From NCBI GenBank assembly GCA_014695345.1, contig JACJOC010000065.1, forward strand, positions 62,001-126,000: a stretch of 64,000 nt of DNA. The letters run 5' to 3'. The translations under genes were made by a program, and so were the position numbers. This document shows, one piece after another, positions 26,578 to 35,360 of this stretch. The stretch is from Cyanobacteria bacterium FACHB-471 (GTDB lineage: Bacteria; Cyanobacteriota; Cyanobacteriia; Elainellales; Elainellaceae). Every line of letters begins with the position of its first letter. The stretch's first letter is position 1. The notes under the pieces are model-generated. The model made no database searches, was not told the origin of the DNA, and saw only the letters and a list, made by a program, of their open reading frames with translations.

Positions 26578-27117
26578 ATGAGCTTCAAAAGAATTTTGGT
26601 TGCTGTTGATCACGCTGCACTGAGCCAACCAGTATTTGAGCAAGCGCTGGAGTTGGCTCAAACTAATCGGTCCAAGCTACTGCTGTGTCATTGCCTGACA
26701 GCAGATGTTGTGACCACATCCCCCACTTTTGCGGCCGGTGAATTGGGTTTGTCGGCTCATTTTGTCAGCCAAACTCATCAGGCACAATACACGTATCTAG
26801 AGCAACAGATCGAGGCAGCAAAGGCGTTACTCAGTCACTACGGTGAAACTGCTACTCGCCAAGGCATTGCGACTGAAATCAGCTACCGAGTCGCCGATCC
26901 GGGGCAGGGGCTTTGCGAAATCGCAAAAAACTGGAATGCTGACCTGATAGTAGTTGGACGACGAGGACGAAAAGGACTAACAGAGGCAATTTTAGGCAGC
27001 GTCAGTAATTATGTGCTGCACCATGCTCCCTGTGCTGTGCTGATCATTCAAGCTCCAACTGCTCAAACTTCTCTGACTGAAATGCGAGTGGAAGGGAGCG
27101 ATCGCCAACCGGCATAA
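26578..27117 (+). CDS. universal stress protein (UspA family)
   Basis: 179 aa from ATG 26578, supported by AAGGAGA 4 bp upstream; the frame extends 14 codons further back but without a good start. KRILVAVDHAALSQPVFEQAL opens the fold, and VVGRRGRKGLTEAILGSVSNYVL is the ATP-binding G-2x-G-9x-G(S/T) motif (seen as GRRGRKG...GSVS). It is therefore probably a nucleotide-binding USP. The last 74 bp overlap the 3' end of the bestrophin gene on the opposite strand. Confidence 0.9.
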   Translation: MSFKRILVAVDHAALSQPVFEQALELAQTNRSKLLLCHCLTADVVTTSPTFAAGELGLSAHFVSQTHQAQYTYLEQQIEAAKALLSHYGETATRQGIATEISYRVADPGQGLCEIAKNWNADLIVVGRRGRKGLTEAILGSVSNYVLHHAPCAVLIIQAPTAQTSLTEMRVEGSDRQPA

Positions 27118-27979
27118 ATTCAATCACCTGATCAACGCTAGTTTTGACCGTATCGCAAATCGAGTCTAGCGGCAGATCATTTGCATCACACCCAAACGGG
27201 TTTTCAATGTCATCGCCAATCTGATCTACCCCAAACAGAATGAAGCTGACAATCACTAGACTGATGCCAGTTAGCCAGCCGATATCGTCAACCGGTGAAA
27301 CGGCAAACCCACACAGTAGATTAAAATTAAGCGCTTTAAATAAATTGCATAGGCGATCGGAATGGGGGTCCGTAGAATCCGTTCGCAACTGGTCAACCAT
27401 ATTGCTGAGCATTCCGTTAAGTGCCACCAGCCGCATCGAATCCAGATGATTATGCTGAAACTGCTTCTGAAGATAATCACCCAGCCACAGAGTGATTTCT
27501 AATGGAGAATTGCGAGAACCTTCTAGCATTGAATTTTGTGTCTCAGGAATCAGGTCGGAGACTTCACGACCGACAGGCTCTTGCCGAAGATGATGTTTTG
27601 TCGTCAGGGCAAACGTTGCCAATAGACGCAGTGCTATTTGTTTTTCTGTTTCGTCGGCTGGCTCTGGGGCTGCGATCCCCAATTTAATTTCTCTAGCTAA
27701 GTTCCGAATGTTAAAAACCAATTGCCCCCAGGCTTTACGTCCTTCCCAGTAACGGTCATAGGCTGAATTAGTGCGAAAGACCAGCAGCAAACCCAGTACT
27801 AGATTAAAAACGACATTGGTGGTTAAATCTCCCAGTACTTTCAGTGAAAGCAGCGGGTAGAAGTAGTGCAGAAGTGAAACAAGGAAGCCAAACATCCCAA
27901 ATAGCAGCGATCGCGGCAGCACCGTCAGTGCTACTGAGCCTTTCAAGCGGAACGCTTGGGCAAACCAGTTGAGGGTCAT
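27044..27979 (-). CDS. bestrophin family channel protein
   Basis: 311 aa with about four membrane segments. LLLVFRTNSAYDRYWEGRKAWGQL is the highly conserved bestrophin/UPF0187 signature after helix 2, and DDIGWLTGISLVIVSFILFGVDQIGDDIENPFG is the second hallmark. Bestrophins form pentameric anion or cation channels; in photosynthetic organisms they help adjust thylakoid ion balance or bicarbonate movement. Localization here cannot be read. The 3' end overlaps the convergent universal stress gene by 74 bp. Confidence 0.9.
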   Translation of the reverse strand: MTLNWFAQAFRLKGSVALTVLPRSLLFGMFGFLVSLLHYFYPLLSLKVLGDLTTNVVFNLVLGLLLVFRTNSAYDRYWEGRKAWGQLVFNIRNLAREIKLGIAAPEPADETEKQIALRLLATFALTTKHHLRQEPVGREVSDLIPETQNSMLEGSRNSPLEITLWLGDYLQKQFQHNHLDSMRLVALNGMLSNMVDQLRTDSTDPHSDRLCNLFKALNFNLLCGFAVSPVDDIGWLTGISLVIVSFILFGVDQIGDDIENPFGCDANDLPLDSICDTVKTSVDQVIEFMPVGDRSLPLAFQSEKFEQLELE

Positions 27980-28104
27980 AGAAGGTTACAAGACAAGCAA
28001 TGCTTCATTCCTTCAACCTACCGTATAACAGTGTTTCAAATCTGACCCCTGCTGATTGAGCAGATATAGCGATAGAGTAGATCTGCTATCTTCTCGGATT
28101 TTGC

Positions 28105-28974
28105 ATGAGTGGTTCATTTGAAGGCGATCGATCTGACCCAATTCGGAAACAGGGATCTTCACCTGAATCTTCCTCTGATCCGAAAAGCGATCCCGCCTTT
28201 GAATCAGACAAATCTGCTCAAGCTAAAGCTGAAGAAAACTTTTTAGACGATCCCTTCGCAGTGGTGGCTGATTCAGCAAAAGATCAGCAGACAGGACAGC
28301 CTGAATTGGTCGTTCCCGAAGTCAAGGCTGCTTTACCGCCTCTTGCGATGGTAGAGACAGCGTTTCTTGCTAGCACGGCTAGCTTGCTCTGGCTCGTCAG
28401 CTATTACCTTAGTATTGGTGCCTGGATGCGGATTTTATTTCCCGCTCCAATTGCCTTAGTCTACCTGCGCTGGGGTCACCGAGCTGCTTGGATGTCAGCG
28501 CTAGTAACAGGTTTGCTGTTATCCGTGCTGATGGGTCCCTACCTGAGCCTGTTATTTTTCGTCCCTTATGGGCTGTTGGGCGTACAACTTGGGGCATTGT
28601 GGAAACGACAGGCTGGCTGGACGATGTCAATCGGCACTGGAACGCTAATTTCTACCTTTGGCTTTTTCTTCCGAATTTGGCTATTGTCGACCTTTTTGGG
28701 TGAAGACCTCTGGATCTACTTAACCAACCGCATTACAGATTTTACTGAATGGATCTTAACCAAGCTAGTCGATTGGGGGCTGCTTGGAATTAGCGCCTTG
28801 GGGCAACCAGATCTGACGGTGATTCAGCTTGTGACGATTGGGGCAATCATCTGTAGTGATCTGGTTTACCTGTTCACGGTTCATTTGGCGGCATGGCTCC
28901 TCTTGGAGCGGTTAGGCAACCCAATTCCAGAGCCTCCAAGCTGGGTGCAGGTGTTGCTGGAAGAGGAAGGATAA
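28105..28974 (+). CDS. DUF2232 membrane protein
   Basis: 289 aa. An acidic, Ser-rich cytoplasmic N-terminus (about 1-85) is followed by a hydrophobic domain with about six membrane segments. WMRILFPAPIALVYLRWGHRAAWMSALV is typical of the DUF2232 group in cyanobacteria, related to predicted S-component-like or YybS proteins. Function unknown. It lies 17 bp upstream of the CobT-like gene, and that adjacency is common in cyanobacteria, so the pair is probably co-transcribed. Confidence 0.85.
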   Translation: MSGSFEGDRSDPIRKQGSSPESSSDPKSDPAFESDKSAQAKAEENFLDDPFAVVADSAKDQQTGQPELVVPEVKAALPPLAMVETAFLASTASLLWLVSYYLSIGAWMRILFPAPIALVYLRWGHRAAWMSALVTGLLLSVLMGPYLSLLFFVPYGLLGVQLGALWKRQAGWTMSIGTGTLISTFGFFFRIWLLSTFLGEDLWIYLTNRITDFTEWILTKLVDWGLLGISALGQPDLTVIQLVTIGAIICSDLVYLFTVHLAAWLLLERLGNPIPEPPSWVQVLLEEEG

Positions 28975-28991
28975 AGGATGAGGGATGAAGA

Positions 28992-30113
28992 ATGATTCGG
29001 GTTTACTCCCAGCTTGAGTGGGGGCGGGAGTGGCTGCAACAGTTTGAGGGGCGATCGCCTCTCTTTGCCTGCGTGCTGGGCTTTACAGAAACGGGATTGA
29101 TCCCCGGGATTTCAGCAGCGGGGGCAACTCCAGCAGATCGGGAATACACGGCGATCGCAGATGCTGAGTTTCTCTACAATGGGCCTCAACCTGCTCCTCA
29201 ATATCCACTGCCACCGCTACACGCAGGTGCTTCTCCTGTTCTGATCTCTCGTGCTGTTGTCGCAGCCCAAAAAATTCCCCTATACCTATTTAGTGCTGGG
29301 TTGCCGCACCTACCTTCAGTTCCCTGTATTGATCTAGGAGGAACTCCAGCTCGCTGTTTAACCCAAGGGAAAGCGTTAGATCACGCAACCGTGCAGCACT
29401 TGCTGCAGCAAGGACTAATTTGGGGTGAAAAGTTGGCAGCGCAAAACCCCCAAGGATATCTAATCTTGGGAGAATGTGTGGTTGGAGGAACAACCACGGC
29501 TCTATCTGTGCTGACAGCTCTGGGTTGGGATGCTGCGGGTAAAGTCAACAGCAGTCACCCAACCTGCAATCATGACCAAAAGCTAGCAGTTGTCACGGCT
29601 GGGCTAGCTCAATCAGGTTTTCTTCGAGAGGCGCATCGGTTAGATAACTCTCCTGATCCCCTGGCTGTCGTAGCGGCAGTGGGCGATCCGATGCAGGTGG
29701 TGGTGGCAGGCATGGCAATTGCAGCCAGCCGCACCTGTGGCGTTTTACTGGCAGGCGGCACTCAAATGCTGGCAGTTTACACGTTAGCAGAAGCCATTAG
29801 CCAAACACGTACTCATCCCTGGAACCCTCAACAAGTTGTAGTGGGTACAACACGCTGGGTGGCTGAAGACCCAACTGGCGACACCGTGGAATTGGCAAAA
29901 CTTCTAAATGCACCCCTGATGGCGACACAGCTTAACTTTGCGAATTCTCGGTATGCTCAACTGCGGGCCTATGAGCAGGGGTATGTCAAAGAAGGCGTTG
30001 GCGCAGGCGGATGTGCAATCGCCGCTCACCTCTACCAGCAATGGAATCAAGTTAGGCTGATGCAAGCGATCGAGGCTTTAGCAGAACGTCTCGAATGCGT
30101 TCAAAGTGAGTGA
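28992..30113 (+). CDS. CobT-like phosphoribosyltransferase family protein (UPF0284)
   Basis: 373 aa. It matches the UPF0284/TIGR00303 group related to nicotinate-nucleotide:dimethylbenzimidazole phosphoribosyltransferase: FTETGLIPGISAAGATP, LGECVVGGTTTALSVLTALG (phosphate-binding region) and VGDPMQVVVAGMAIAAS. In cobalamin synthesis CobT activates the lower ligand base; cyanobacterial members may activate adenine for pseudocobalamin (inference). The GVGAGG motif is at the C-terminus. It is paired with DUF2232 immediately upstream. Confidence 0.85.
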   Translation: MIRVYSQLEWGREWLQQFEGRSPLFACVLGFTETGLIPGISAAGATPADREYTAIADAEFLYNGPQPAPQYPLPPLHAGASPVLISRAVVAAQKIPLYLFSAGLPHLPSVPCIDLGGTPARCLTQGKALDHATVQHLLQQGLIWGEKLAAQNPQGYLILGECVVGGTTTALSVLTALGWDAAGKVNSSHPTCNHDQKLAVVTAGLAQSGFLREAHRLDNSPDPLAVVAAVGDPMQVVVAGMAIAASRTCGVLLAGGTQMLAVYTLAEAISQTRTHPWNPQQVVVGTTRWVAEDPTGDTVELAKLLNAPLMATQLNFANSRYAQLRAYEQGYVKEGVGAGGCAIAAHLYQQWNQVRLMQAIEALAERLECVQSE

Positions 30114-30136
30114 GTATTCAGATTGAGTATTCAGAG

Positions 30137-30508
30137 TTAGTGAATACGCTGAGACAGCAATTGCTCTTCTAATGCCGCAATCCGGTTGTAGGCTGCGGTC
30201 AATTGAGCCGTTAGACGCTGAATTTGAATCTCTGGAGCGAGGGCGCGATCGCCTGTTTGGCTGTCAGATTCGGGGTAATTAGAGTCGACCAGCACATCTT
30301 TGTGTTCCATTGAGCTATCCACCGTCCGACTACGTTGGTAATAGCTGCGCCCTATGCTAATTCCAGATGCAGCCAGGAAGCTGCTATCTGATGTCGTTTT
30401 TGTGTCAGACAGAGCTGTTGAAATTTTGTTGCCGAGCTGCTCAATAGTCTGGTGCAGTGCGTCAACTTTCAAACTTAAGCCCGTAACTTGTTCCTGAAGG
30501 GAATCCAT
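30137..30508 (-). CDS. coiled-coil protein, unknown function
   Basis: 123 aa from ATG 30508 (ATG 30520 is four codons upstream; neither has a clear ribosome-binding site). The first 35 residues (DSLQEQVTGLSLKVDALHQ) and the last 30 (QRLTAQLTAAYNRIAALEEQL) are heptad-patterned coiled coils joined by a Ser-rich, probably disordered middle. No family name is recognised, although similar short coiled-coil proteins beginning MD-L are common in cyanobacteria. A structural or adaptor role is a guess only. Confidence 0.6.
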   Translation of the reverse strand: MDSLQEQVTGLSLKVDALHQTIEQLGNKISTALSDTKTTSDSSFLAASGISIGRSYYQRSRTVDSSMEHKDVLVDSNYPESDSQTGDRALAPEIQIQRLTAQLTAAYNRIAALEEQLLSQRIH

Positions 30509-30520
30509 GCAATGCCCCAT

Positions 30521-31108
30521 TTTTTGAATTGCTTACAGTCCATACTAAAAAAGCATTGGGCATATCCAGGTTTATTCCTGAATCATTTAACGTTTAGCCC
30601 ACGCTTGGGATGAAGAAATTAGAAGTCAGCCGTCGGAGTACCATTTGGGTTTTTCAGAAAGCTGTTGCAAAGAATCTAAGTATTCCTAACTAGGAAGTAA
30701 CTTGAAAACCCTAAATTTCATCTTCATCAGATTACTCATCTATCTTACCTGCATGATTGCTAAAATCCGTCTTCTTCACGAAAGAACATAAATACTGAAG
30801 TGCCGTCCAGATCTTGGTTTCAGGTCATCGCTAAGTATAGAAAATAAAAGTTTTAAATTGAAATACTTGGATTCTAAAAATAGCCGTCGAAAATATCTGT
30901 AAAACTGCTATTTTTGACCGTTTAGTCGAGTTATTTCGATCTGCTATGAAGTTGTTAATCGCGCGTAAAGCGCTCTACATCAACAATTTATTGCCGCTCA
31001 AAATTATTCCAACAGAGTCATCCTTTCTAAGGGATTGAGTATTTATGCATACTAGAGTTCGTTTATCCGTTTCAATGGAGAGAGCAGTGTACTGATGTAA
31101 GTTTTAGA
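30521..31108. other. AT-rich intergenic region
   Basis: Nearly 600 bp without a credible gene on either strand. The stretch near 30840-31040 is strongly AT-rich and includes GCGCGTAAAGCGC (about 30960-30972), a small palindrome. No terminator with T-run, tRNA or known RNA motif was recognised. A non-coding RNA cannot be excluded. Confidence 0.35.
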
Positions 31109-31437
31109 ATGCTTTGGACAGAGGAGAGGGGCAAGAAATTAGAGAGGGCTGCATCAGAAAACGTTAAGTTTTCAGGATTTTTACAGCCTGATGCAACCCC
31201 AGAATTTGCGATCGCCTTTGATACCCGCTCTGAAACTGAGCAAGAAGTATCGATGAGTTGAAAGGTGCTGTTTCTGCCTAATACCTACTTGCAGGTTGTG
31301 CCACTGCCGTTCCTTTTGCCGCCTAGATCTAGGTTGCGCCTGACAGTGAAGTGGTTCAGGGCTATTACTGGCGAGACAAGGGCTATCCTGAAACAGGGGC
31401 GATCGCCAGACGTTTTGAACAACGCTAACGGTGATTG
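31109..31437 (+). pseudogene. possible decayed coding sequence, family unknown
   Basis: From ATG 31109 a frame of 50 residues ends at TGA 31259 (FSGFLQPDATPEFAIAFDTR, then SETEQEVSMS). The next 180 bp give protein-like pieces in shifting frames: VLFLPNTYLQVVPLPF, and GYYWRDKGYPETGAIARRFE followed by TLTVIDPIGFGVERKQ before a stop. The composition and the HIP1 sites match coding DNA, which suggests a frameshifted, stop-containing remnant. The family could not be identified. It ends about 60 bp before the solute-binding lipoprotein gene. Confidence 0.35.
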
Positions 31438-31496
31438 ACCCGATTGGCTTTGGCGTAGAACGCAAACAGTAGAAAAAACAGTAGGAACAGGAAGGC

Positions 31497-32687
31497 ATGA
31501 TCAAGCGGCGATCGCTTTTGGCAGGCGCAGGGGCACTGGCACTCGCTCAACTCCTGGTAGGATGCAATAGTCGCAGCAATGCGGCCCTGCGGGTGCGGTT
31601 GCTCGATGGCTCCGTTCCGGTGCAACTGTTGCGAGCCTTTCAGCGTGACCTGGAGCAACAGCTTGCTCTAGATTTTTTGCCTCAGCCCCAACTTTCTGAC
31701 TTATATGATCTGCTGCAAACCTGGAAGCAAGCTGAAGCCGAACCCGTTCGCTCAGGCTGGAGGGAAAGAATCCCTTTCCTCAACTCAAACCGCCAACCTG
31801 AAAACGTGGCGGATCTAGTGACTTTGGGAGATTACTGGTTAGCTTCGGCAATTCGACAGGAGCTAATTCAGCCGCTTGAGTTGGAGACTTTGCCGGAATG
31901 GGAAAAGCTGCCGGATCGCTGGCAGGCACTCGTTCGACGCGATCGCCAGGGACAGCTTAACCCCGAAGGAGAACTTTGGGCTGCTCCCTATCGCTGGGGT
32001 AGTGCTGTAATTGCCTATCGGATTGAGGAATTTGAGGAACTGGGCTGGACACCTACCGACTGGCAAGACCTGTGGCGACCAGAGCTAAAAGGACATGTGT
32101 CACTGCTGGATAGCCCTACAGCCGTGATCGGAGTGACCTCTAAGAAGTTAGGACAGTCCTTCAACCCAACGGATTTGGGTGAACAATTGCAAGCTGAACT
32201 GCAAGCGCTCCACCAGCAGACCAAGTTTTACAGTTCTGACAACTATCTACAACCGCTGTTGCTAGGAGACACCTGGATAGCGCTGGGCTGGTCTACGGAT
32301 GTGTTGCCTGTGCTGGAGCGCGATCGCCGTATTGCTGCCATCGTGCCAGAATCGGGCACCATTCTCACTGCTGATGCCTGGGTGCGTCCGGCAGCAGCAA
32401 AACCTGTTACCCGCACAGGGGATGAACTTACGCTGGTCGAGCAATGGATTAACTTTTGCTGGCAGCGCCAAAATGCAGTCAATCTCTCGCTGCTAGGTAC
32501 AGCCGCTTCCCCGGTGTTGACCACACTAAATCGCACCGATCTGCCTGCTCCGATTCAGCAGAATAGTGTGTTGTTACCCTCCACCGAAGTGCTGGAGCGC
32601 AGCGAATTTCTTGAACCGCTATCAGAGGAGGCGATCGCTCAATACCATCGCCTTTGGACAGAAGTGAGAGGGAAGGTTGAGGGATAA
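31497..32687 (+). CDS. extracellular solute-binding lipoprotein (PotD-like)
   Basis: 396 aa, ATG preceded by AGGAAGG. The N-terminus KRRSLLAGAGALALAQLLVGC combines a twin-arginine-like pair with a lipobox, so the protein is probably exported and lipid-anchored. GELWAAPYRWGSAVIAYRIEEFEELGW and TDWQDLWRPELKGHVSLLDSP are typical of the spermidine/putrescine-type periplasmic binding fold. Cyanobacterial relatives are often orphan, and no ABC permease or ATPase is adjacent here. The ligand is unknown; a polyamine is only a family-based guess. Confidence 0.8.
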   Translation: MIKRRSLLAGAGALALAQLLVGCNSRSNAALRVRLLDGSVPVQLLRAFQRDLEQQLALDFLPQPQLSDLYDLLQTWKQAEAEPVRSGWRERIPFLNSNRQPENVADLVTLGDYWLASAIRQELIQPLELETLPEWEKLPDRWQALVRRDRQGQLNPEGELWAAPYRWGSAVIAYRIEEFEELGWTPTDWQDLWRPELKGHVSLLDSPTAVIGVTSKKLGQSFNPTDLGEQLQAELQALHQQTKFYSSDNYLQPLLLGDTWIALGWSTDVLPVLERDRRIAAIVPESGTILTADAWVRPAAAKPVTRTGDELTLVEQWINFCWQRQNAVNLSLLGTAASPVLTTLNRTDLPAPIQQNSVLLPSTEVLERSEFLEPLSEEAIAQYHRLWTEVRGKVEG

Positions 32688-32694
32688 GGGAATG

Positions 32695-32755
32695 CAGGAT
32701 GAGGAGATACCTCCTTCCCCTAGCCCCCAGTCCCTAACCTCTCCATCCCATCAGC
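32695..32755. repeat. CCCCTAGCCC / CCCAGTCCCTAACC short tandem repeats
   Basis: Degenerate heptamers (TCCCCTAGCCCCCAGTCCC and following) fill the spacer between the solute-binding protein and DUF2997, same family as at 25445-25560. Confidence 0.6.
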
Positions 32756-32789
32756 CATAATTGAACCAATCGGATTAAACAAAACTGCT

Positions 32790-33002
32790 ATGGCTGAATA
32801 TCGCAAAATTGAGTACCGCATTGGCAAGGACGGCAAGATTGTTGAAACCGTACTTAACGCTTCTGGTGCAGGCTGCACTGAGACGACTTCAGTGATAGAG
32901 CAAGCATTAGGTGAGGTGGAATCTCAAGAACTTTTGCCGCAGTACTACAAGACTGAAGTCGATCTTGAAACAGATGAAACTCAATCTCTAACTCAAATGT
33001 AG
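32790..33002 (+). CDS. DUF2997 protein
   Basis: 70 aa. AEYRKIEYRIGKDGKIVETVLNASG and CTETTSVIEQALGEVESQELLPQYY identify DUF2997, a small cyanobacterial family usually encoded next to Ycf35 (DUF1257) and a ferredoxin. Here it stands alone, 28 kb from ycf35. The single conserved Cys is present. Its stop codon TAG (33000-33002) is the first bases of a dispersed repeat, so the C-terminal ~10 residues may have been altered by repeat insertion. Function unknown. Confidence 0.85.
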   Translation: MAEYRKIEYRIGKDGKIVETVLNASGAGCTETTSVIEQALGEVESQELLPQYYKTEVDLETDETQSLTQM

Positions 33003-33084
33003 GTTGGGCGAAGCAAAGTGCAACCCAACGAAAGGTCTTTGGCAATTGCAAGTGTTGGGTTTCGCTGCGCTTCACCCAACCTAC
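32999..33084. repeat. GGTTGGG-type dispersed palindrome, copy 2
   Basis: TAGGTTGGGCGAAGCAAAGT ... CGCTTCACCCAACCTA forms a long hairpin with an internal CAACCCAAC/GTTGGGTT pair. It begins at the stop codon of DUF2997 and may terminate that transcript. Confidence 0.8.
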
Positions 33085-33145
33085 TAGTTAGCTTTTGAGC
33101 CTTAGAGTTTGTTTGAGTACTTCACGATTGAGCTTGAAGCACATT

Positions 33146-33718
33146 ATGGGAGATGATTCTAGCCTTGTAGGATTTGGCTATGTCCTAACGTTAGGTACTA
33201 TTGCGTTGGTTCTGGGCTTTGTTGGGTCGAGGAAACAACCTGCAAAGAACAATGCTCAGAGACAGGAAATTGCTACCCCTGCTCCTCCTGCTCACACTCA
33301 GGAAATGGCAGATGAAATGGCTGCATTGCAGCAGCAATGTTTGCGACTGAGAGAACAACTTCAGCAGCAGAAAACTCAACTCACAGCAGACTTTCAGGAG
33401 GCGACGTTTGAGCAAATTCAAACGCTGCTAACGAACTACCCCAGTGCTCAAAAAATGGCTCAAGCAAAGCCCGATCTGCCTGCCAAAAACTTGATTGCAC
33501 TGTTCATACCATTAGAAAATTTGCTGCAAGGTTGGGGTGTTGAGTTGATTGGTTCTGCTTGGGAGCAGGTTGCTTATGATCCCCAGATTCACCAGCCCGA
33601 TGAGGATGACGTTACGGTCGGGGAACAGGTTTACGTTCGATTTGTGGGCTATCGGCAGGGCGATCGCATTCTTTGTCCTGCGAAAGTCAGCCGCACGTTG
33701 CCAGGAGGGGCACAGTGA
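33146..33718 (+). CDS. membrane-anchored GrpE-like protein
   Basis: 190 aa from ATG 33146. A membrane helix (about 7-28, GFGYVLTLGTIALVLGFVG) is followed by a coiled coil rich in Gln and Glu (about 50-90). The C-terminal beta domain reads AYDPQIHQPD ... VRFVGYRQGDRILCPAKV, matching the GrpE head domain that opens the Hsp70 nucleotide cleft. GrpE normally is soluble and has no membrane helix, so this is a divergent paralogue rather than the housekeeping grpE. It overlaps the Hsp70-like gene by 4 bp (GTGA), indicating coupled translation and a dedicated partnership. Confidence 0.8.
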   Translation: MGDDSSLVGFGYVLTLGTIALVLGFVGSRKQPAKNNAQRQEIATPAPPAHTQEMADEMAALQQQCLRLREQLQQQKTQLTADFQEATFEQIQTLLTNYPSAQKMAQAKPDLPAKNLIALFIPLENLLQGWGVELIGSAWEQVAYDPQIHQPDEDDVTVGEQVYVRFVGYRQGDRILCPAKVSRTLPGGAQ

Positions 33719-35301
33719 TTGCGATCGCGGTTGATTTTGGTACCAGCAATACGGTCGTCAGCATCCTAGAGCCAGATACGCAAACGCCTAAATCCCTTAG
33801 ATTCAGTGATATTTCCCGATTGTTTCGCCTAAGAACATCTAAGGGGGAGCAAGAAATTCCGGTTGTGCCAACGCTGGTATTTGTCAAATCTCAAGAACAG
33901 TGGGTGATTGGCGAACAAGTGCGATCGCAACGATTGGGGCTGACCCAACCCGATCGCCTGTTCAAAGCCTTTAAGCGCGATCTTGCCGCTGACTTTCAGC
34001 CGCCACCCCGTCAGATTGATGGGGTAAGCTACTCAGCCGCCACAGTATCCGAGCAATTTTTGCAGCAAATCTGGCAGCAAGTTTTGCACCAAATTCAGCC
34101 TGATCAAGTCATTTTTACCGTTCCGATTGGAGCTTTTGAGCGTTACCTGGGCTGGTTTCGTGAAGTCGGGTCACGCTTGGGCGTAGCTGAAGTGCATCTG
34201 GTAGATGAATCGACTGCTGCGGCGCTAGGTTATGCGGTGCAGCGACCTGGTTCGCTCGTGCTAGTCATTGACTTTGGGGGTGGCACGCTTGACCTGAGTT
34301 TAGTTCGCACGGCAACCCAAGGAGATGCGATCGCAGGCAAAGAACAGGCAGCTATTCGGGCGGAGGTGTTAGCAAAATCGGATGCCTATGTGGGTGGTGA
34401 AGACGTTGACCAGTGGATTGTGGAAGATTATTTGCGTCAAGTTGGCTCATCGCGACAATCAATCGGGGAAGTTGGCTGGCAGAATTTGCTGGCGATCGCC
34501 GAACGCTTAAAAATCCGCCTATCTGGAACCGAAGTCGCCAAAGAAAGCTGGCTCGACGAGGAAAGTTTTACGTCCTACGAGCTACAGCTTAGCCGCAGCC
34601 AGCTTGAGGAAATTTTAGAAGCCCGTCAGTTTTTAGAACAGCTGCGGCAGGCACTCGACGAAACGCTGGCGATCGCCCTTAGCAAAGGCATTGCCAAATC
34701 AGACATCGAGCAAGTGCTGCTGGTCGGCGGCAGTTGCCTGATTCCGGCTGTGCAGCAACTGATCGTTTCCTACTTTGGGCGGCCGCGGGTCAAAATGGAC
34801 AAACCCTTTGAAGCCGTTGCCCATGGTGCTTTGGCGCTTAGCCAACTGTCTAGCATAGAGGACTACCTGCACCACAGCTACGCCATTCGCCTCTGGGAAC
34901 CTTACGGCAAAACCTATTCCTACTTTCCGTTGTTTGCTCAGGGGGCAAAATATCCCTGCCAGCGTCCAGAATCCCTCACGCTTCAGGTGGCTATTGACGG
35001 ACAGAGAGAAATTCGTCTAGATATTGGCGAAGTGGCAGAAGTCGCCCAGGCAGAAGTTGCCTTCGATGCTCAAGGCAGAATGACCAGTGCTCCCCTTCGC
35101 AAACAGGAAACCTATCGCTCGCTCGACACTCAGCACGACCAGGTTTGCGTTGCTCACCTTAACCCACCCGGACAAGTGGGCATCGATCGCGTCTCAGTTC
35201 AATTTGAAGTGAATGAACAGCGGGTATTGGTCGCAACGGTGGAAGATTTGCTGACAGGTGAGGTGTTGGTCAATAAGGGAGCGATCGCCAAACTGCAATA
35301 G
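33715..35301 (+). CDS. Hsp70-family (DnaK-like) protein
   Basis: 528 aa from the GTG at 33715, chosen because AGGAGG lies 6 bp upstream and the N-terminus then begins directly with IAIAVDFGTSNTVV (phosphate-1 loop). VIDFGGGTLDLSLV is phosphate-2 and VLLVGGSCLIPAVQQLI the adenosine motif. About 380 residues form the ATPase; the remaining ~145 are a shortened substrate-binding domain without the full helical lid of DnaK (about 640 aa). It is therefore a divergent Hsp70, coupled to the upstream membrane GrpE-like protein. Clients are unknown. Confidence 0.88.
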   Translation: MIAIAVDFGTSNTVVSILEPDTQTPKSLRFSDISRLFRLRTSKGEQEIPVVPTLVFVKSQEQWVIGEQVRSQRLGLTQPDRLFKAFKRDLAADFQPPPRQIDGVSYSAATVSEQFLQQIWQQVLHQIQPDQVIFTVPIGAFERYLGWFREVGSRLGVAEVHLVDESTAAALGYAVQRPGSLVLVIDFGGGTLDLSLVRTATQGDAIAGKEQAAIRAEVLAKSDAYVGGEDVDQWIVEDYLRQVGSSRQSIGEVGWQNLLAIAERLKIRLSGTEVAKESWLDEESFTSYELQLSRSQLEEILEARQFLEQLRQALDETLAIALSKGIAKSDIEQVLLVGGSCLIPAVQQLIVSYFGRPRVKMDKPFEAVAHGALALSQLSSIEDYLHHSYAIRLWEPYGKTYSYFPLFAQGAKYPCQRPESLTLQVAIDGQREIRLDIGEVAEVAQAEVAFDAQGRMTSAPLRKQETYRSLDTQHDQVCVAHLNPPGQVGIDRVSVQFEVNEQRVLVATVEDLLTGEVLVNKGAIAKLQ

Positions 35302-35360
35302 CTGAATAATAGCCCCTAAAGTACTCATACCAAATCCGTCTGTGGAGTAGCGGTATCGGT

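Noticed and set aside
31181-31504. Minus-strand frame near 31.2-31.5 kb
   Set aside because: Cys/Ser/Arg-rich translation without motifs, and the plus strand carries the protein-like fragments.
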